DNA from: Rhizobium sp. SL86
GTDB taxonomy: Bacteria > Pseudomonadota > Alphaproteobacteria > Rhizobiales > Rhizobiaceae
Reading direction: 5' to 3'
Length of the DNA: 64,000 nucleotides
Assembly (NCBI RefSeq): GCF_026672545.1
Contig: NZ_JAPPRJ010000002.1
Location: 633,001-697,000 of the forward strand
The notes below the pieces were generated by a model that saw nothing but the letters and a program-made list of their open reading frames with translations, was not told the origin of the DNA and did not search any database. This document shows, piece after piece, positions 1 through 8,421 of this stretch (position 1 is the stretch's first letter; the number at the start of each line of letters is the position of its first letter). The translations under genes were made by a program, and so were the position numbers.

Positions 1-387
1 GCAGCGGCCTTGCCGCTGGCGATCGGGGCAAAAATCGCCCGGCCGGTCGCGCAGGTGGTCGCCGTCATGGGCGATGGCGGGCTGGAAATGGGGATCGGCG
101 AACTTGCCACGCTGCGTGATCTCGGCCTGCCGGTGACCATCCTGCTGTTCCAGGATCAGAGCCTTGCGCTCATTGCGCTCAAGCAGGCTTCCGCCGGATT
201 GCCGTCTCTCGGCGTTTCGTTGGGACAAACCGATTTTGCCGCTGTCGCCCGAGGATTTGGTGGCTTTGGCGTCACAGTGGAGACCACCGATGACCTCCGT
301 CACGAGCTTTCGGCCGCGCGAGACCGCGAAACCTTCAGCCTCATCTGCTGCCGGTTCGATGCCTCGGCCTATGACGGAGCCTTCTAG
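1..387 (+). CDS. Thiamine-diphosphate enzyme, C-terminal part (5' end outside window)
   Basis: The frame is open from base 1 and ends at TAG 385-387, so only the last 128 residues of a larger protein are present. They match the C-terminal ThDP-binding domain of the acetolactate synthase/decarboxylase superfamily: a GDGGLEM motif, then an ELATLRDLGLPVTILL helix-strand segment. The usual NN pair that closes the ThDP-Mg motif is replaced here by QD in FQDQS. The aspartate could still bind Mg, but the change argues against a standard acetolactate synthase. Substrate cannot be told from this fragment. The stop overlaps the start of the OpgC-like gene by 17 nt, suggesting cotranscription. Confidence 0.8.
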   Translation, partial: AAALPLAIGAKIARPVAQVVAVMGDGGLEMGIGELATLRDLGLPVTILLFQDQSLALIALKQASAGLPSLGVSLGQTDFAAVARGFGGFGVTVETTDDLRHELSAARDRETFSLICCRFDASAYDGAF

Positions 388-1513
388 CGCTGCCGCCGAC
401 CAATTCCTGAAGGTGCCAACGAAACGGAACCGGGATCCGCGTCTCGATTTCTTCCGTGGTGTGGGCATGTTCATCATCCTGCTTGCCCATATTCCCTTTG
501 ATCGCTGGGCCTTGTGGATTCCGGCGCGCTTCGGTTTTTCCGACGCGACGGAGATGTTTGTCTTCCAGTCGGGCATGGCGTCGGCGATCGCCTTCGGCGG
601 AACCTTTGATCGCAACGGGGGGCTGGCGCTTGTGGCGCGCGTGGCCCAACGCGTCTGGCAGATCTATTGGGCACATATCGCGCTGTTCATCACGGTCGTC
701 GCCCTCATGACCGTCGCGGGCACACGGCCGGATGGCGTGACCTATCTCGACAGCCTGAACCTGGTACCGTTCATCGAAGATCCGGGCCGGCTTCTGGGAG
801 CCTTGCTGACGCTGCAATACGTGCCGAACTATTTTGACATCCTGCCGATGTATATCGTCGTGCTGGCTCTGTTGCCGGTCATGCTCTTTGCCGAGCGGCT
901 CCACCGCCTGTTGCCGCTCGCCCTGATGCTGGTGCTGTGGCTTCCGGCGCAGTTCGGGCTCCTGAACCTCCCCGCGGAACCATGGTCCGATCGGTCCTGG
1001 TTCTTCGATCCATTTGGCTGGCAATTGCTGTTCTTCACCGGTTTCTTCCTGATGCGCGGCACACTCACGGCGCCCGGCTTCGACCGTTCCCTGATGGTGG
1101 TTGCCATCCTGATCGTGCTTGCCTCCGTGCCGTTTTCCTGGGTCCGTTTCCATGAAATGCATCCCTTTTTCCATCAGGCGGCACAGCATATCGCGTTCCT
1201 TACCGACAAGACGACGTTCGGCCTTCTGCGCTTCATCCATTTTCTCGCGCTGAGCTATACCGTCGTCCACCTCGTCGGAGAGCATGGTTCCCGGCTCAAG
1301 GGACCGGTTGTCCGCGTCATGCGGGTCGTTGGGCAACAATCGCTTGCCGTGTTCATCACCAGCATGGTTCTGGCGCAGATAATCGGGATCGGGCTTGATC
1401 TGTCCGGTCGCGGTTTGCTGGTCGAGGCGCTCGGCAATCTGGCCGGCTTCGGTGTGCTGATCGGCATTGCCTATGGCGTGCGCTGGTTCAAGCAGATGCC
1501 GTGGAAGGCCTAG
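371..1513 (+). CDS. opgC: OpgC-like integral membrane acyltransferase
   Basis: This 380-residue polytopic membrane protein resembles the OpgC family, inner-membrane enzymes that succinylate osmoregulated periplasmic glucans. The family start is visible at residues 18-35 (DPRLDFFRGVGMFIILLAH), followed by a TEMFVFQSG segment and about ten hydrophobic helices. The ATG at 371 was chosen because it lies just before the conserved part; upstream in-frame starts only add residues that overlap the thiamine enzyme. Family assignment is good. The acyl group and the glucan are inference, and no glucan synthase (OpgG/H or NdvB) is in the window. Confidence 0.8.
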   Translation: MTEPSSAAADQFLKVPTKRNRDPRLDFFRGVGMFIILLAHIPFDRWALWIPARFGFSDATEMFVFQSGMASAIAFGGTFDRNGGLALVARVAQRVWQIYWAHIALFITVVALMTVAGTRPDGVTYLDSLNLVPFIEDPGRLLGALLTLQYVPNYFDILPMYIVVLALLPVMLFAERLHRLLPLALMLVLWLPAQFGLLNLPAEPWSDRSWFFDPFGWQLLFFTGFFLMRGTLTAPGFDRSLMVVAILIVLASVPFSWVRFHEMHPFFHQAAQHIAFLTDKTTFGLLRFIHFLALSYTVVHLVGEHGSRLKGPVVRVMRVVGQQSLAVFITSMVLAQIIGIGLDLSGRGLLVEALGNLAGFGVLIGIAYGVRWFKQMPWKA

Positions 1514-1672
1514 CGGCACAGGCCCGTCTATCCCTTCCGTGTCGTCTCTGGACACGCAAATGCACGTTTGAGGCAGGTCCAGCTTGGCCGGATGGGCTAA
1601 ACGTGGCAGAGCAGGACGGGTTTGACACAGCCGACGTCCATTGACGAACAGCGGACGGTTTCAGGGATCGAC

Positions 1673-2572
1673 ATGCACGGAACACATCAGGGCCCCATCG
1701 ACGGCGCGCGAAAGAGCCCTGCCTTCTCGGCATCCTTGCTCGACAGATGGTCGATCGAGGTTTTGCCGCGGACCGCAGCGAAGATCGCAGACTTTAAGGT
1801 CCTGCTGCCGGCCGGAACCCGTGTCTATGTGGCCCATGTTGACGGCACGCTACTGGACGACATGGTGGCGACCGCGGCCAGGCTGGCGCGGGATGGCTTT
1901 CCGGTCGTGCCGCATATCCCGGCCCGCTCGCTGGAGAATGTGGCCCAGCTTGCGGATCTGCTGGCGCGTTATCGCGACGAAGCCGATGTGCGCCAGGCTC
2001 TGCTGCTGGCCGGCGGCAGAACCTCGCCGCGTGGCAATCTGTCAAGTTCGCTCGACCTGATCGAGACCGGCCTGTTTGACAGGTCCGGCTTTACGCAACT
2101 GCATATCGCGGGCCACCCGGAAGGCAATCGCGACATTGATGCCGACGGATCGACCCGCGCTGTCGATGCAGCGCTTCTGACGAAGCAGGGTTATGCCGAG
2201 CGGACTGATGCCCGGATCGTCATCACCACGCAATTCGCTTTCGATGCGGAGAGCATCATCGCCTGGTCACAGCGGATCGCGACGTTTGGCATCACCTTGC
2301 CGATCCATGTCGGATTGGCCGGTCCGGCGAAGCTGCAGACGCTTCTGAAATATGCCATCACCTGCGGTATCGGGCCTTCGCTGAAGATCCTGCAGAAACG
2401 GGCACTCGACCTGACGAAGCTGATGGTGCCCTACGAGCCGACGGATCTGTTTCGCACCCTCCAGGCGCACAAGACAGCCCATCCGGAAAGCCTGATTGCC
2501 CAGGTCCACCTGTTCCCGCTCGGCGGCATCGAACAAGCCGTCCGGTGGGCAAAGGACGAGTCGGCGCGCTGA
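1673..2572 (+). CDS. Methylenetetrahydrofolate reductase-like protein
   Basis: The 299-residue protein has the TIM-barrel pattern of the MTHFR family. SIEVLPRTAAKI stands for the usual SFEFFPPK start and keeps the glutamate. HIPARS, LLLAGG, IAGHPEGN and ITTQFAFD follow in family order. Such short MTHFR-like proteins often work in C1 transfer or demethylation rather than methionine synthesis, and no FAD-binding residue can be assigned with certainty. ATG 1673 has AGGGA 5 nt upstream. A TTG at 1622 with AGGA 5 nt upstream is an alternative adding 17 poorly conserved residues. It ends 18 bp from the convergent fpr stop. Confidence 0.75.
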   Translation: MHGTHQGPIDGARKSPAFSASLLDRWSIEVLPRTAAKIADFKVLLPAGTRVYVAHVDGTLLDDMVATAARLARDGFPVVPHIPARSLENVAQLADLLARYRDEADVRQALLLAGGRTSPRGNLSSSLDLIETGLFDRSGFTQLHIAGHPEGNRDIDADGSTRAVDAALLTKQGYAERTDARIVITTQFAFDAESIIAWSQRIATFGITLPIHVGLAGPAKLQTLLKYAITCGIGPSLKILQKRALDLTKLMVPYEPTDLFRTLQAHKTAHPESLIAQVHLFPLGGIEQAVRWAKDESAR

Positions 2573-2590
2573 TCGAGAGTTTACGGTTCG

Positions 2591-3409
2591 TCAGCCGACG
2601 AAAGCGCGTTCGACGACGAATTCGCCGGGCGCGTTGTTCGCCCCTTCGTGCAGGCCAAAGTCTTCGAGAACCTGTTTTGTTTCGTTGAGCATGGCCATCG
2701 ATCCACAGATCATGCCGCGATCCGTTTCGGGGTTTATCGGCTGAACGCCGAGATCGACGAATAATGCGCCGTTGCGCATCAGGTCGGTCACACGTCCCAT
2801 GCGCTCAAAACTCTCGCGGGTGGTCGTGGTGTAGAGGCGAAGCCTGCCCGTCACCATCTCCCCGACCAGCGGGTCCTCCTTCAGCGACTCGACCATCTCG
2901 GTGATATAGGTCAGTTCCGCCACCTCACGGCAAGTCTGGACGAGGATGACTTCCTCGAACTTCTCATAGGTCTCCGGATCGCGGATGAGGCTGGCGAAGG
3001 GGGCGACACCGGTGCCCGTCGACAGAAGATAAAGCCGCTTGCCGGGCAAGAGCGCATCGAGCACGAGTGTTCCTGTCGGCTTCTTGCGCATCAAGAGCAT
3101 GTCGCCCGGCTGGATCTTCTGCAGGTGCTGGGTGAGCGGCCCGTTTTCCACCTTGATCGAGAAGAACTCCACCTCTTCGTCCCATGCGGGGCTGGCGATC
3201 GAATAGGCGCGAAACACCGGCTTCTCGGCATTCGGAAGCCCGATCATCACGAATTCGCCGGACCGGAAGCGGAAGCTGGCCGGCCGGGTGATGCGGAAGG
3301 AGAACAGGCGGTCGGTATAGTGGCGGACGCTCACCACCGTCTGCGCAAAGACATTGTCCGGAATGGCATAGGCGGGCTGTGTCGAGGCAGGCGTTGCGGC
3401 AGCATCCAT
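2591..3409 (-). CDS. fpr: Ferredoxin--NADP(+) reductase
   Basis: This 272-residue flavoprotein exchanges electrons between NADPH and ferredoxin or flavodoxin. The FAD site RAYSIASP, the NADP-binding segment STGTGVAPFASLIRDP and the C-terminal VERAFVG tail typical of bacterial Fpr are all present. ATG 3409 is chosen because AGAGGA lies 7 nt upstream; an ATG 36 nt further up falls inside the palindromic operator. The operator at 3421-3460 directly abuts the ribosome binding site. Its core matches the boxes before the 6-hydroxynicotinate reductase and hyuA, so I infer that this reductase supplies the reduced ferredoxin needed by the nicotinate pathway, rather than acting only in oxidative stress. 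Confidence 0.92.
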   Translation of the reverse strand: MDAAATPASTQPAYAIPDNVFAQTVVSVRHYTDRLFSFRITRPASFRFRSGEFVMIGLPNAEKPVFRAYSIASPAWDEEVEFFSIKVENGPLTQHLQKIQPGDMLLMRKKPTGTLVLDALLPGKRLYLLSTGTGVAPFASLIRDPETYEKFEEVILVQTCREVAELTYITEMVESLKEDPLVGEMVTGRLRLYTTTTRESFERMGRVTDLMRNGALFVDLGVQPINPETDRGMICGSMAMLNETKQVLEDFGLHEGANNAPGEFVVERAFVG

Positions 3410-3420
3410 GGTCTGTTCCT

Positions 3421-3460
3421 CTCGCTCAATATTGTTTGTATACAAACAATATTGAGCGAG
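3421..3460. promoter_or_regulatory. Perfect 40-bp palindromic operator of fpr
   Basis: All 20 base pairs on each side of the centre match. The core is TTTGTATACAAA. On the minus strand a TTGACA (-35-like) lies at 3463-3468, so the palindrome covers the expected -10 and start site and touches the fpr ribosome binding site. A MarR-type repressor bound here would block transcription. The adjacent MarR gene (4126-4599) and the one at 18789 are both candidates. Confidence 0.8.
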
Positions 3461-3490
3461 ATTGTCAAGTGATTCAAGGCGTCTTGCCTG

Positions 3491-4129
3491 TCAGTGATCG
3501 GCAAGATTGCCGGGCCGACGCGGCCATTTCTGGAGCGCGCGGACTGCCTCGTGACAGAGGAAAATGCCAAGCACGAGAAGCGCGAAGGCAAAGGCGAGGC
3601 TCAGTGCATGCCGGCTCACGATGTAGCGGAAAACATCCAGCCAGTTCGGACGAACCTGCGAGGCGGTGTTGAAGTTTTCGACGCTGTATTCGCATTTGAT
3701 GAAGGAGGTGCCGGCGAGAACCATCTCATGGTCGATCGTCGAAACAAGGACCTCGGCATCCGGCTGGGTTTGTTTGATCAGCCTCAGACGGTCCAGAATG
3801 CCCTTCAGTCCGGCGAGATCGGCATGTGCGCATTCGTTGAGCGGGCTTTCCTCATCGGCCACGCTGCCGGGAACGAGAAGCCAGAGGCAATTGGCGCTCT
3901 GCATCTGGTTGTGGAGCAGAAGCGCTTCCAGTTCTGGATCGGCCGTCGTCACCTGACGCGCCAGCGCGATGATCGCCTGCCGGTGACCTGCAATCACCCG
4001 CATCGCGCCGTGATCGATTGACGGAATGGCATAACCGGATTGATCAACGGGCGGCGTATAATCGTGCGCAGTCGCATCGGCGGCAGTGAGCGCCAGGATC
4101 AGGCCGAAAACGAGGCAACGGAGGTTCAC
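3491..4129 (-). CDS. Hypothetical secreted, C-terminally membrane-anchored protein
   Basis: I do not recognise the family. The 212 residues begin with a signal peptide (about 1-21, hydrophobic core CLVFGLILALTAA, then ADATAHD). A periplasmic middle domain carries scattered cysteines (SANCLWL, NECAHA, IKCEYS). A single C-terminal helix (about 174-195) precedes a basic tail, KWPRRPG. This topology suggests an extracytoplasmic domain tethered to the inner membrane. Its ATG overlaps the stop of the MarR gene by 4 nt, so it is the last gene of the ABC importer/membrane-protein/MarR operon. Its place suggests a role in substrate sensing or transport, but the sequence shows no function. Confidence 0.7.
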   Translation of the reverse strand: MNLRCLVFGLILALTAADATAHDYTPPVDQSGYAIPSIDHGAMRVIAGHRQAIIALARQVTTADPELEALLLHNQMQSANCLWLLVPGSVADEESPLNECAHADLAGLKGILDRLRLIKQTQPDAEVLVSTIDHEMVLAGTSFIKCEYSVENFNTASQVRPNWLDVFRYIVSRHALSLAFAFALLVLGIFLCHEAVRALQKWPRRPGNLADH

Positions 4130-4599
4130 GGCTGTACTTCCTCGTCCAGATCGCCCGCCTCGACAGAGATCTTGCGCAGCAGAAAAAGCAGGGCGACCCG
4201 TTCTGCCGGGTTAAGCGGCTGAAGCGTCTTCTCCGTGATCATGCGCCCTCTCGGCACCATGGCGGCCACAATCTCGGTTCCCGTTTGTGTCAGCGCCATC
4301 ACGACCTTTCGACCGTCTGTTTCGTCGCGCGACACGCTGATCAATTCTCGTGCCTGAAGGCGGTCGATGATACCACGGATGGTCGCCTGGTCGACAGCGG
4401 TTGCTTCGACCAGATCCTTCTGCGAACAAGGCCCGATATCCCTTAGCGCGCAGAGCGTGACGAACTGCACCGAGGTGAGGTTATGCTCCTCTGCATGCCG
4501 CTGGAAGATCGCCAGGTGCCGCTGGTAGGCCCGGCGCAAGAGATGGCCGACCTGCTCGGTCACGACATAGGCCAGCTCGGATGTGGTGTCGTCCGACAT
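4126..4599 (-). CDS. MarR-family transcriptional regulator
   Basis: The 157-residue protein has the MarR winged helix: helices around CSQKDLVEATAVDQATIRGIIDRLQ and the wing SRDETDGRKVVMAL. It resembles the regulator at 18789-19250 over its length (QRHLAIF versus QRHVALF, DQATIRGIIDRL versus DAATIKGVVDRL). The two look like paralogues of the NicR/BpsR type that respond to 6-hydroxynicotinate in other bacteria. It starts 2 nt after the stop of the membrane protein at 4602 and overlaps the next gene by 4 nt. Likely targets are the fpr palindrome and perhaps its own operon; which regulator binds which box is unknown. Confidence 0.88.
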   Translation of the reverse strand: MSDDTTSELAYVVTEQVGHLLRRAYQRHLAIFQRHAEEHNLTSVQFVTLCALRDIGPCSQKDLVEATAVDQATIRGIIDRLQARELISVSRDETDGRKVVMALTQTGTEIVAAMVPRGRMITEKTLQPLNPAERVALLFLLRKISVEAGDLDEEVQP

Positions 4600-4601
4600 T
4601 C

Positions 4602-6026
4602 TCAGATCCTCGGAGTGGAGAGCAGCCAGAGGCCGAAGGCGGTGTAAAAGACCATCAGGGCGGCGAGCGGCAGTTCCGCCAGAAAGACGCGTCGTTTGCC
4701 TTCGGTCAGATCCAGCAGCAGCGCATGCGCCAGGATGACCGCGATCACATGGCCGACCGCGATGGCGATGGTCTGCGTGTTAAAGATCAGAACGACGGAG
4801 TCATAAACGTTGAGGAAGGAGGTCGTCACATGCAGGTCGCGTGTGCCCGTCAGGTTCCAGCCGAGGGCGAAGGGATCGGCCACCGCCTTCAGAAAGTTCT
4901 GTGCTTCCACCAGGACCAGCGTCAGGTAATGGGCGATCTGGAAAGCGAGCGAAATCGGGATGATGCTATAGACCAGACGCCCGGTGAGGAGACCGAAGCG
5001 CCTCTCGCCGGAGAGCAGGCCGCCAAGTAAGACGCTTGCGAAAAACAGGGCAGCCAGCGCCCCCCAGGTTCCGAGGATGCCGAGGGTGGATGGCGTCACG
5101 ATGGCGCTGCGACCCGGAAAGTCGAGGGGATTGACGCCGATGGCGGCGAGCCACACGAAGGTGCGCGACAGACCATCGAAAGAAACAGTGCCCAGCGTCA
5201 GTAGCACAAAAAGCACGCCGCTTGCGGAGAGAGGCGGCAGGCCGAACAGGAAACGGCCCGGCCATCCAAGCGCGATCTGCAGCCTGCCATCCTCAGCTTT
5301 CCGCCAGTCGAACGGGGCGCAGCGGCCGATCAGAGAAAAGAAGATGGAGAAGGGTTCGGCGCGCTCGCACCAGGCCCGCTCGCCGAACAGCATCATCGCT
5401 GTGAAGTTCACGAGCCAGTAAAGAGAGACGGCGACGGCCAGCCGGGTAGGATCGCTGGGTGCGAGATCCACGAGTTCGAACCAGGCAAAACCGAAGAATT
5501 GCAGGATGGCAATGGCGTAGCCAAGCGTCCAGGGGAGGCGGGCGATCGGACGGTCTCCGAGACTGCTGCCGGTGGCGCGGCGAAAAACCGCAAGCGGCCC
5601 GGTCCACGGATTGAGCGCCTGCCAGAGGGGGCCAAGCAGGCCGTGCAGGATGGTGAGGCACACCCAGAAGATCGTCCAGATGAAGGCGGGCAGTGGGTTC
5701 GTCAGGGGATCCCGCGCGCCGAGCAGGCCAGCCAGCACCATAGACAGCAACATCAGGAAGGACAGAGAGCTGATCGTGGCGGCGGAGGGGGCCGGGATTT
5801 TTGCCAAGGACCATTGTCCCCGGTAGATGGCACGCGTCCAGCCGTCCGGCAGCAGCGAGATCAGCAAGAAGGTGACAAGAACGGTAAAGGCTGCGCCGAG
5901 GATATAATAGCCGGTAGGAAGCAGCAGAACGATGCCGCCCTCCGCCCCATGCGCCAGCGCCGGCCAGGGCGCCAGCGCCACGATCAGTGACAACACAAGG
6001 GGCATGATCCGTGAGGCTTGGCGCAT
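4602..6026 (-). CDS. Polytopic inner-membrane protein of unknown function
   Basis: The 474-residue protein has an N-terminal signal or first helix (MPLVLSLIVALAPWPALAHG) and about ten further hydrophobic segments. Charged or polar loops such as NPWTGPLAVFRRATG and ERAWCERAEPF lie between them. I see no transporter signature, redox-cofactor motif or catalytic pattern that I can name. It follows the LivF-like ATPase by 12 nt and precedes the MarR gene by 2 nt, so it is part of the nicotinate-linked transport operon. It could be a second permease, a membrane-bound enzyme or a partner of the anchored protein at 3491-4129. No function is claimed. Confidence 0.75.
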   Translation of the reverse strand: MRQASRIMPLVLSLIVALAPWPALAHGAEGGIVLLLPTGYYILGAAFTVLVTFLLISLLPDGWTRAIYRGQWSLAKIPAPSAATISSLSFLMLLSMVLAGLLGARDPLTNPLPAFIWTIFWVCLTILHGLLGPLWQALNPWTGPLAVFRRATGSSLGDRPIARLPWTLGYAIAILQFFGFAWFELVDLAPSDPTRLAVAVSLYWLVNFTAMMLFGERAWCERAEPFSIFFSLIGRCAPFDWRKAEDGRLQIALGWPGRFLFGLPPLSASGVLFVLLTLGTVSFDGLSRTFVWLAAIGVNPLDFPGRSAIVTPSTLGILGTWGALAALFFASVLLGGLLSGERRFGLLTGRLVYSIIPISLAFQIAHYLTLVLVEAQNFLKAVADPFALGWNLTGTRDLHVTTSFLNVYDSVVLIFNTQTIAIAVGHVIAVILAHALLLDLTEGKRRVFLAELPLAALMVFYTAFGLWLLSTPRI

Positions 6027-6038
6027 CCCATCTCCGTT

Positions 6039-6743
6039 TCAGTGGCCGACGCCGAGATATTTCTTCAGGATCGACGTGTCCGCGCGCACCGCATCGATCT
6101 CCATTTCCACCTTGATCTCCCCGTGATCCATGAAGGCGATGCGGTCGGCAACCGGCAGCACCGCGTCGATCCGCTGTTCGACCAGCAGGATGCCGACGCC
6201 CTCTTCGCGGAGTTTCACCACGACGTCGCGGATGGCGGCGATCATGCTCGGCATCAAGCCTTCCGTCGGCTCATCGAGCATCAGGATGGTCGGCTCGATA
6301 CAAAGTGCGCGGGCCATAGCCAGCATGCTCTGTTCGCCGCCGGAGAGTGTTCCGGAGCGTTGATGAAACCGCTCGCGGAGCGCCGGGAAGTAAGAGAGCG
6401 CCCGCTCCATCGCCTCCGCTCCGGTCTGGCGGGTCATCAGGCCGATCTCCAGGTTCTCGCGCACTGTCAGTTCGGAAAACAGCCTGCGGCCCTGCGGCAC
6501 GTAACCGATGCCGTGCATGGGAATGCGGTTCGGCGGCAGCGCGGTCAGGTCCACGCCATTCAGCGAAATCCGGCCGCGTTTGGGCGGCACGATGCCCATG
6601 ATGGATTTGAGCGCCGTCGTCTTTCCCGCCCCGTTGCGTCCAAGCAGGCACAGCACCTCGCCCGGAGATACGCTGATCGAGAAGCCGCGCAGTGCCTGGC
6701 TCTGGCCGTAGTAGGAATCGAAGTCTTCGATTTTCAGCATCAC
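6039..6743 (-). CDS. ABC transporter ATPase, LivF type
   Basis: The 234-residue ATPase has Walker A GRNGAGKT, signature LSGGEQSML, Walker B ILMLDEPTEGL and an H-loop VEQRID. Length and the short C-terminus fit LivF, the second ATPase of branched-chain amino acid type importers. It overlaps the LivG-like gene by 4 nt and completes a full importer with the genes at 6740-10703. The HAAT family moves amino acids, amides, urea and aromatic acids. Next to nicotinate genes the cargo may be nicotinate or a related compound, which is inference. Confidence 0.92.
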   Translation of the reverse strand: MMLKIEDFDSYYGQSQALRGFSISVSPGEVLCLLGRNGAGKTTALKSIMGIVPPKRGRISLNGVDLTALPPNRIPMHGIGYVPQGRRLFSELTVRENLEIGLMTRQTGAEAMERALSYFPALRERFHQRSGTLSGGEQSMLAMARALCIEPTILMLDEPTEGLMPSMIAAIRDVVVKLREEGVGILLVEQRIDAVLPVADRIAFMDHGEIKVEMEIDAVRADTSILKKYLGVGH

Positions 6744-7480
6744 GCCCCCAGATAGGCTGCCTGGACGTCAGGATTGTCGCGGATTTCCTCCGGCGTGCCT
6801 TCCGCCAGAAGCGTGCCGCGGGTGAGCACGCTGATGCGATCGGCCAGCGACATCACCACATGCATGTTGTGTTCGATCAGCAGCACCGTGGCGCTTTTCG
6901 CAATCTGCCGCACGAGCGCCAGAAAGTTCTCGATTTCCGGATCGGACAGGCCCTGTGTCGGTTCATCGAGGATCAAAAGTTTCGGCTGCAGCGCAAGCCC
7001 CATGGCGACCTCCAGCAGGCGCTGGTGCCCATAAGCGAGTTCGCCGGCGAGCGCCTCTTTCCGGTCGGCGAGACCGACGGCTTCAAGCGCCGCGCGGGTT
7101 GCGGTATCCCGGTCGAACCTGGCGTCACGAAGGCGGGCTGCGCGGCTTTCCACTGCGATCCGCACATTTTCCGCTGCCGTCTTGGTCGGGTAGATGTTGG
7201 TGATCTGGAACGTATAGGCGATGCCACGCTGCACGCGCTTATAGGCCGGCAGACGCGTCACATCCTCGCCGGCAAAGGTGATGGTGCCCTCAGAGACCTC
7301 CGTGCGCCCGGAGAGCAGGCTGACGAACGTCGTCTTGCCGGCGCCGTTCGGGCCGATGATGGCCCGGATCTCGCCCTCGTAGAGCGCAAAATCGATGCCA
7401 TCGACGGCTTTCAGCCCGCCGAAGTGGCGTTTGACGTTCTTTGTCGAGAGGAGAGGGATCAGAGAAGCCATGGCGCCCAC
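6740..7480 (-). CDS. ABC transporter ATPase, LivG type
   Basis: The 246-residue ATPase has Walker A GPNGAGKT, signature region ELAYGHQRLLEVA (the family often has YGxQR instead of SGGQ), Walker B LLILDEPTQGL and LLIEHNMHVV. It pairs with the LivF-like protein to energise the importer. The first ATG (7480) overlaps the LivM-like gene by 22 nt; an ATG three codons later (7471) is equally possible. The tight overlap indicates translational coupling. Confidence 0.9.
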   Translation of the reverse strand: MGAMASLIPLLSTKNVKRHFGGLKAVDGIDFALYEGEIRAIIGPNGAGKTTFVSLLSGRTEVSEGTITFAGEDVTRLPAYKRVQRGIAYTFQITNIYPTKTAAENVRIAVESRAARLRDARFDRDTATRAALEAVGLADRKEALAGELAYGHQRLLEVAMGLALQPKLLILDEPTQGLSDPEIENFLALVRQIAKSATVLLIEHNMHVVMSLADRISVLTRGTLLAEGTPEEIRDNPDVQAAYLGA

Positions 7481-8421
7481 CTTTCGCGAATGGTTCCGAG
7501 AATGCCCTTGGGAAACCAGAGGATGAGGACGATCAAAATGACCCCGATGACAAGGAAATAGGCCGAGGTGAGTTCGCTCAGCTTGTCGATCATCGCCACC
7601 ATCAGCACCACGCCGATCAGCGGGCCGAGCAGCGTGCCGGCGCCACCGAGGAGCGTGAAAAGAAGCGCCTCAATGGAATATTGGAACGAGGCAAAGGTGG
7701 CGCCGAGATATCCGAACAGCAGGCCATAGGCCGCGCCTGCGGCTCCCGACAGCGTACCGGACAGCACGAACATTTCGAGTTTTGCCGCAAAAACGTTGAA
7801 ACCCAGCATTTCGGTCCGGCCTTCATTGTCACGGATGGCGGTCGCCACGCGTCCGCGTGTTCCCTTGAGGTAGAAGAGCAGGAGCCCGAGGCTTGCCGCC
7901 AGCAGAACGAGCGCGATGTTGTAGCGCGTCACGGCGTCGGCGATGTTGAGCGTCCAGGGGCCGAGCGCCATCTGGCGTGCGGAAGCAGGAAGAGAGAGCC
8001 CTTCCTGGCCGTTTGTCCATTCGGCGAAATAGAGCACCGCCAGATATCCCACCTGCGCAAACATCAGCGTCACGATCATGAACGACACGCGGATGGTGCG
8101 CAGCGTGATGGCGCCGATCACGAGCGAGAGAGCTGCCGAAGCAATCAGAGACACCCCGAAAGCCGCCGGAAGGCTGAAGCCAAAATGATAGACCGAAAGC
8201 CCTGCGGCATAGAGGCCGCAGGCAAAAAACATCGCGTGCCCGAGGCTGAGCAGGCCGACATAACCGAGCAGCGCGTTAAAGCCGACGGTGAACACGGCAA
8301 GCACCATCATCCGGGTTGCCATCAGCACATAATATTCGGGCAGCACGAATTGCAGGAGAAGGAGGGCGGCGAGCACCAGAAGCGTCAAGGTGAGGTTCTT
8401 GCGGAAGGCAGACGCGGTCAT
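7459..8421 (-). CDS. ABC transporter permease, LivM type
   Basis: This 320-residue membrane protein has about nine helices and the LivM-type conserved stretch LLGYVGLLSLGHAMFF near residue 50. A TVLGPLIG-like turn near the C-terminus appears here as AGTLLGPLIGVVLM. With the LivH-like partner it forms the transmembrane channel of the importer. It overlaps livH by 4 nt and the LivG gene at its other end. No extra domain is fused. Confidence 0.9.
   Translation of the reverse strand: MTASAFRKNLTLTLLVLAALLLLQFVLPEYYVLMATRMMVLAVFTVGFNALLGYVGLLSLGHAMFFACGLYAAGLSVYHFGFSLPAAFGVSLIASAALSLVIGAITLRTIRVSFMIVTLMFAQVGYLAVLYFAEWTNGQEGLSLPASARQMALGPWTLNIADAVTRYNIALVLLAASLGLLLFYLKGTRGRVATAIRDNEGRTEMLGFNVFAAKLEMFVLSGTLSGAAGAAYGLLFGYLGATFASFQYSIEALLFTLLGGAGTLLGPLIGVVLMVAMIDKLSELTSAYFLVIGVILIVLILWFPKGILGTIRERWAPWLL

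Noticed and set aside
341..1555. Long open frame on the minus strand opposite the opgC-like gene
   Set aside because: It is a GC-rich antisense shadow with no recognisable domain and low-complexity Asp/His/Gln/Arg content; the plus-strand gene has clear family motifs.
3410..3445. ATG 3445 as the start of fpr
   Set aside because: It would translate half of the 40-bp palindrome; ATG 3409 has a well-placed AGAGGA.
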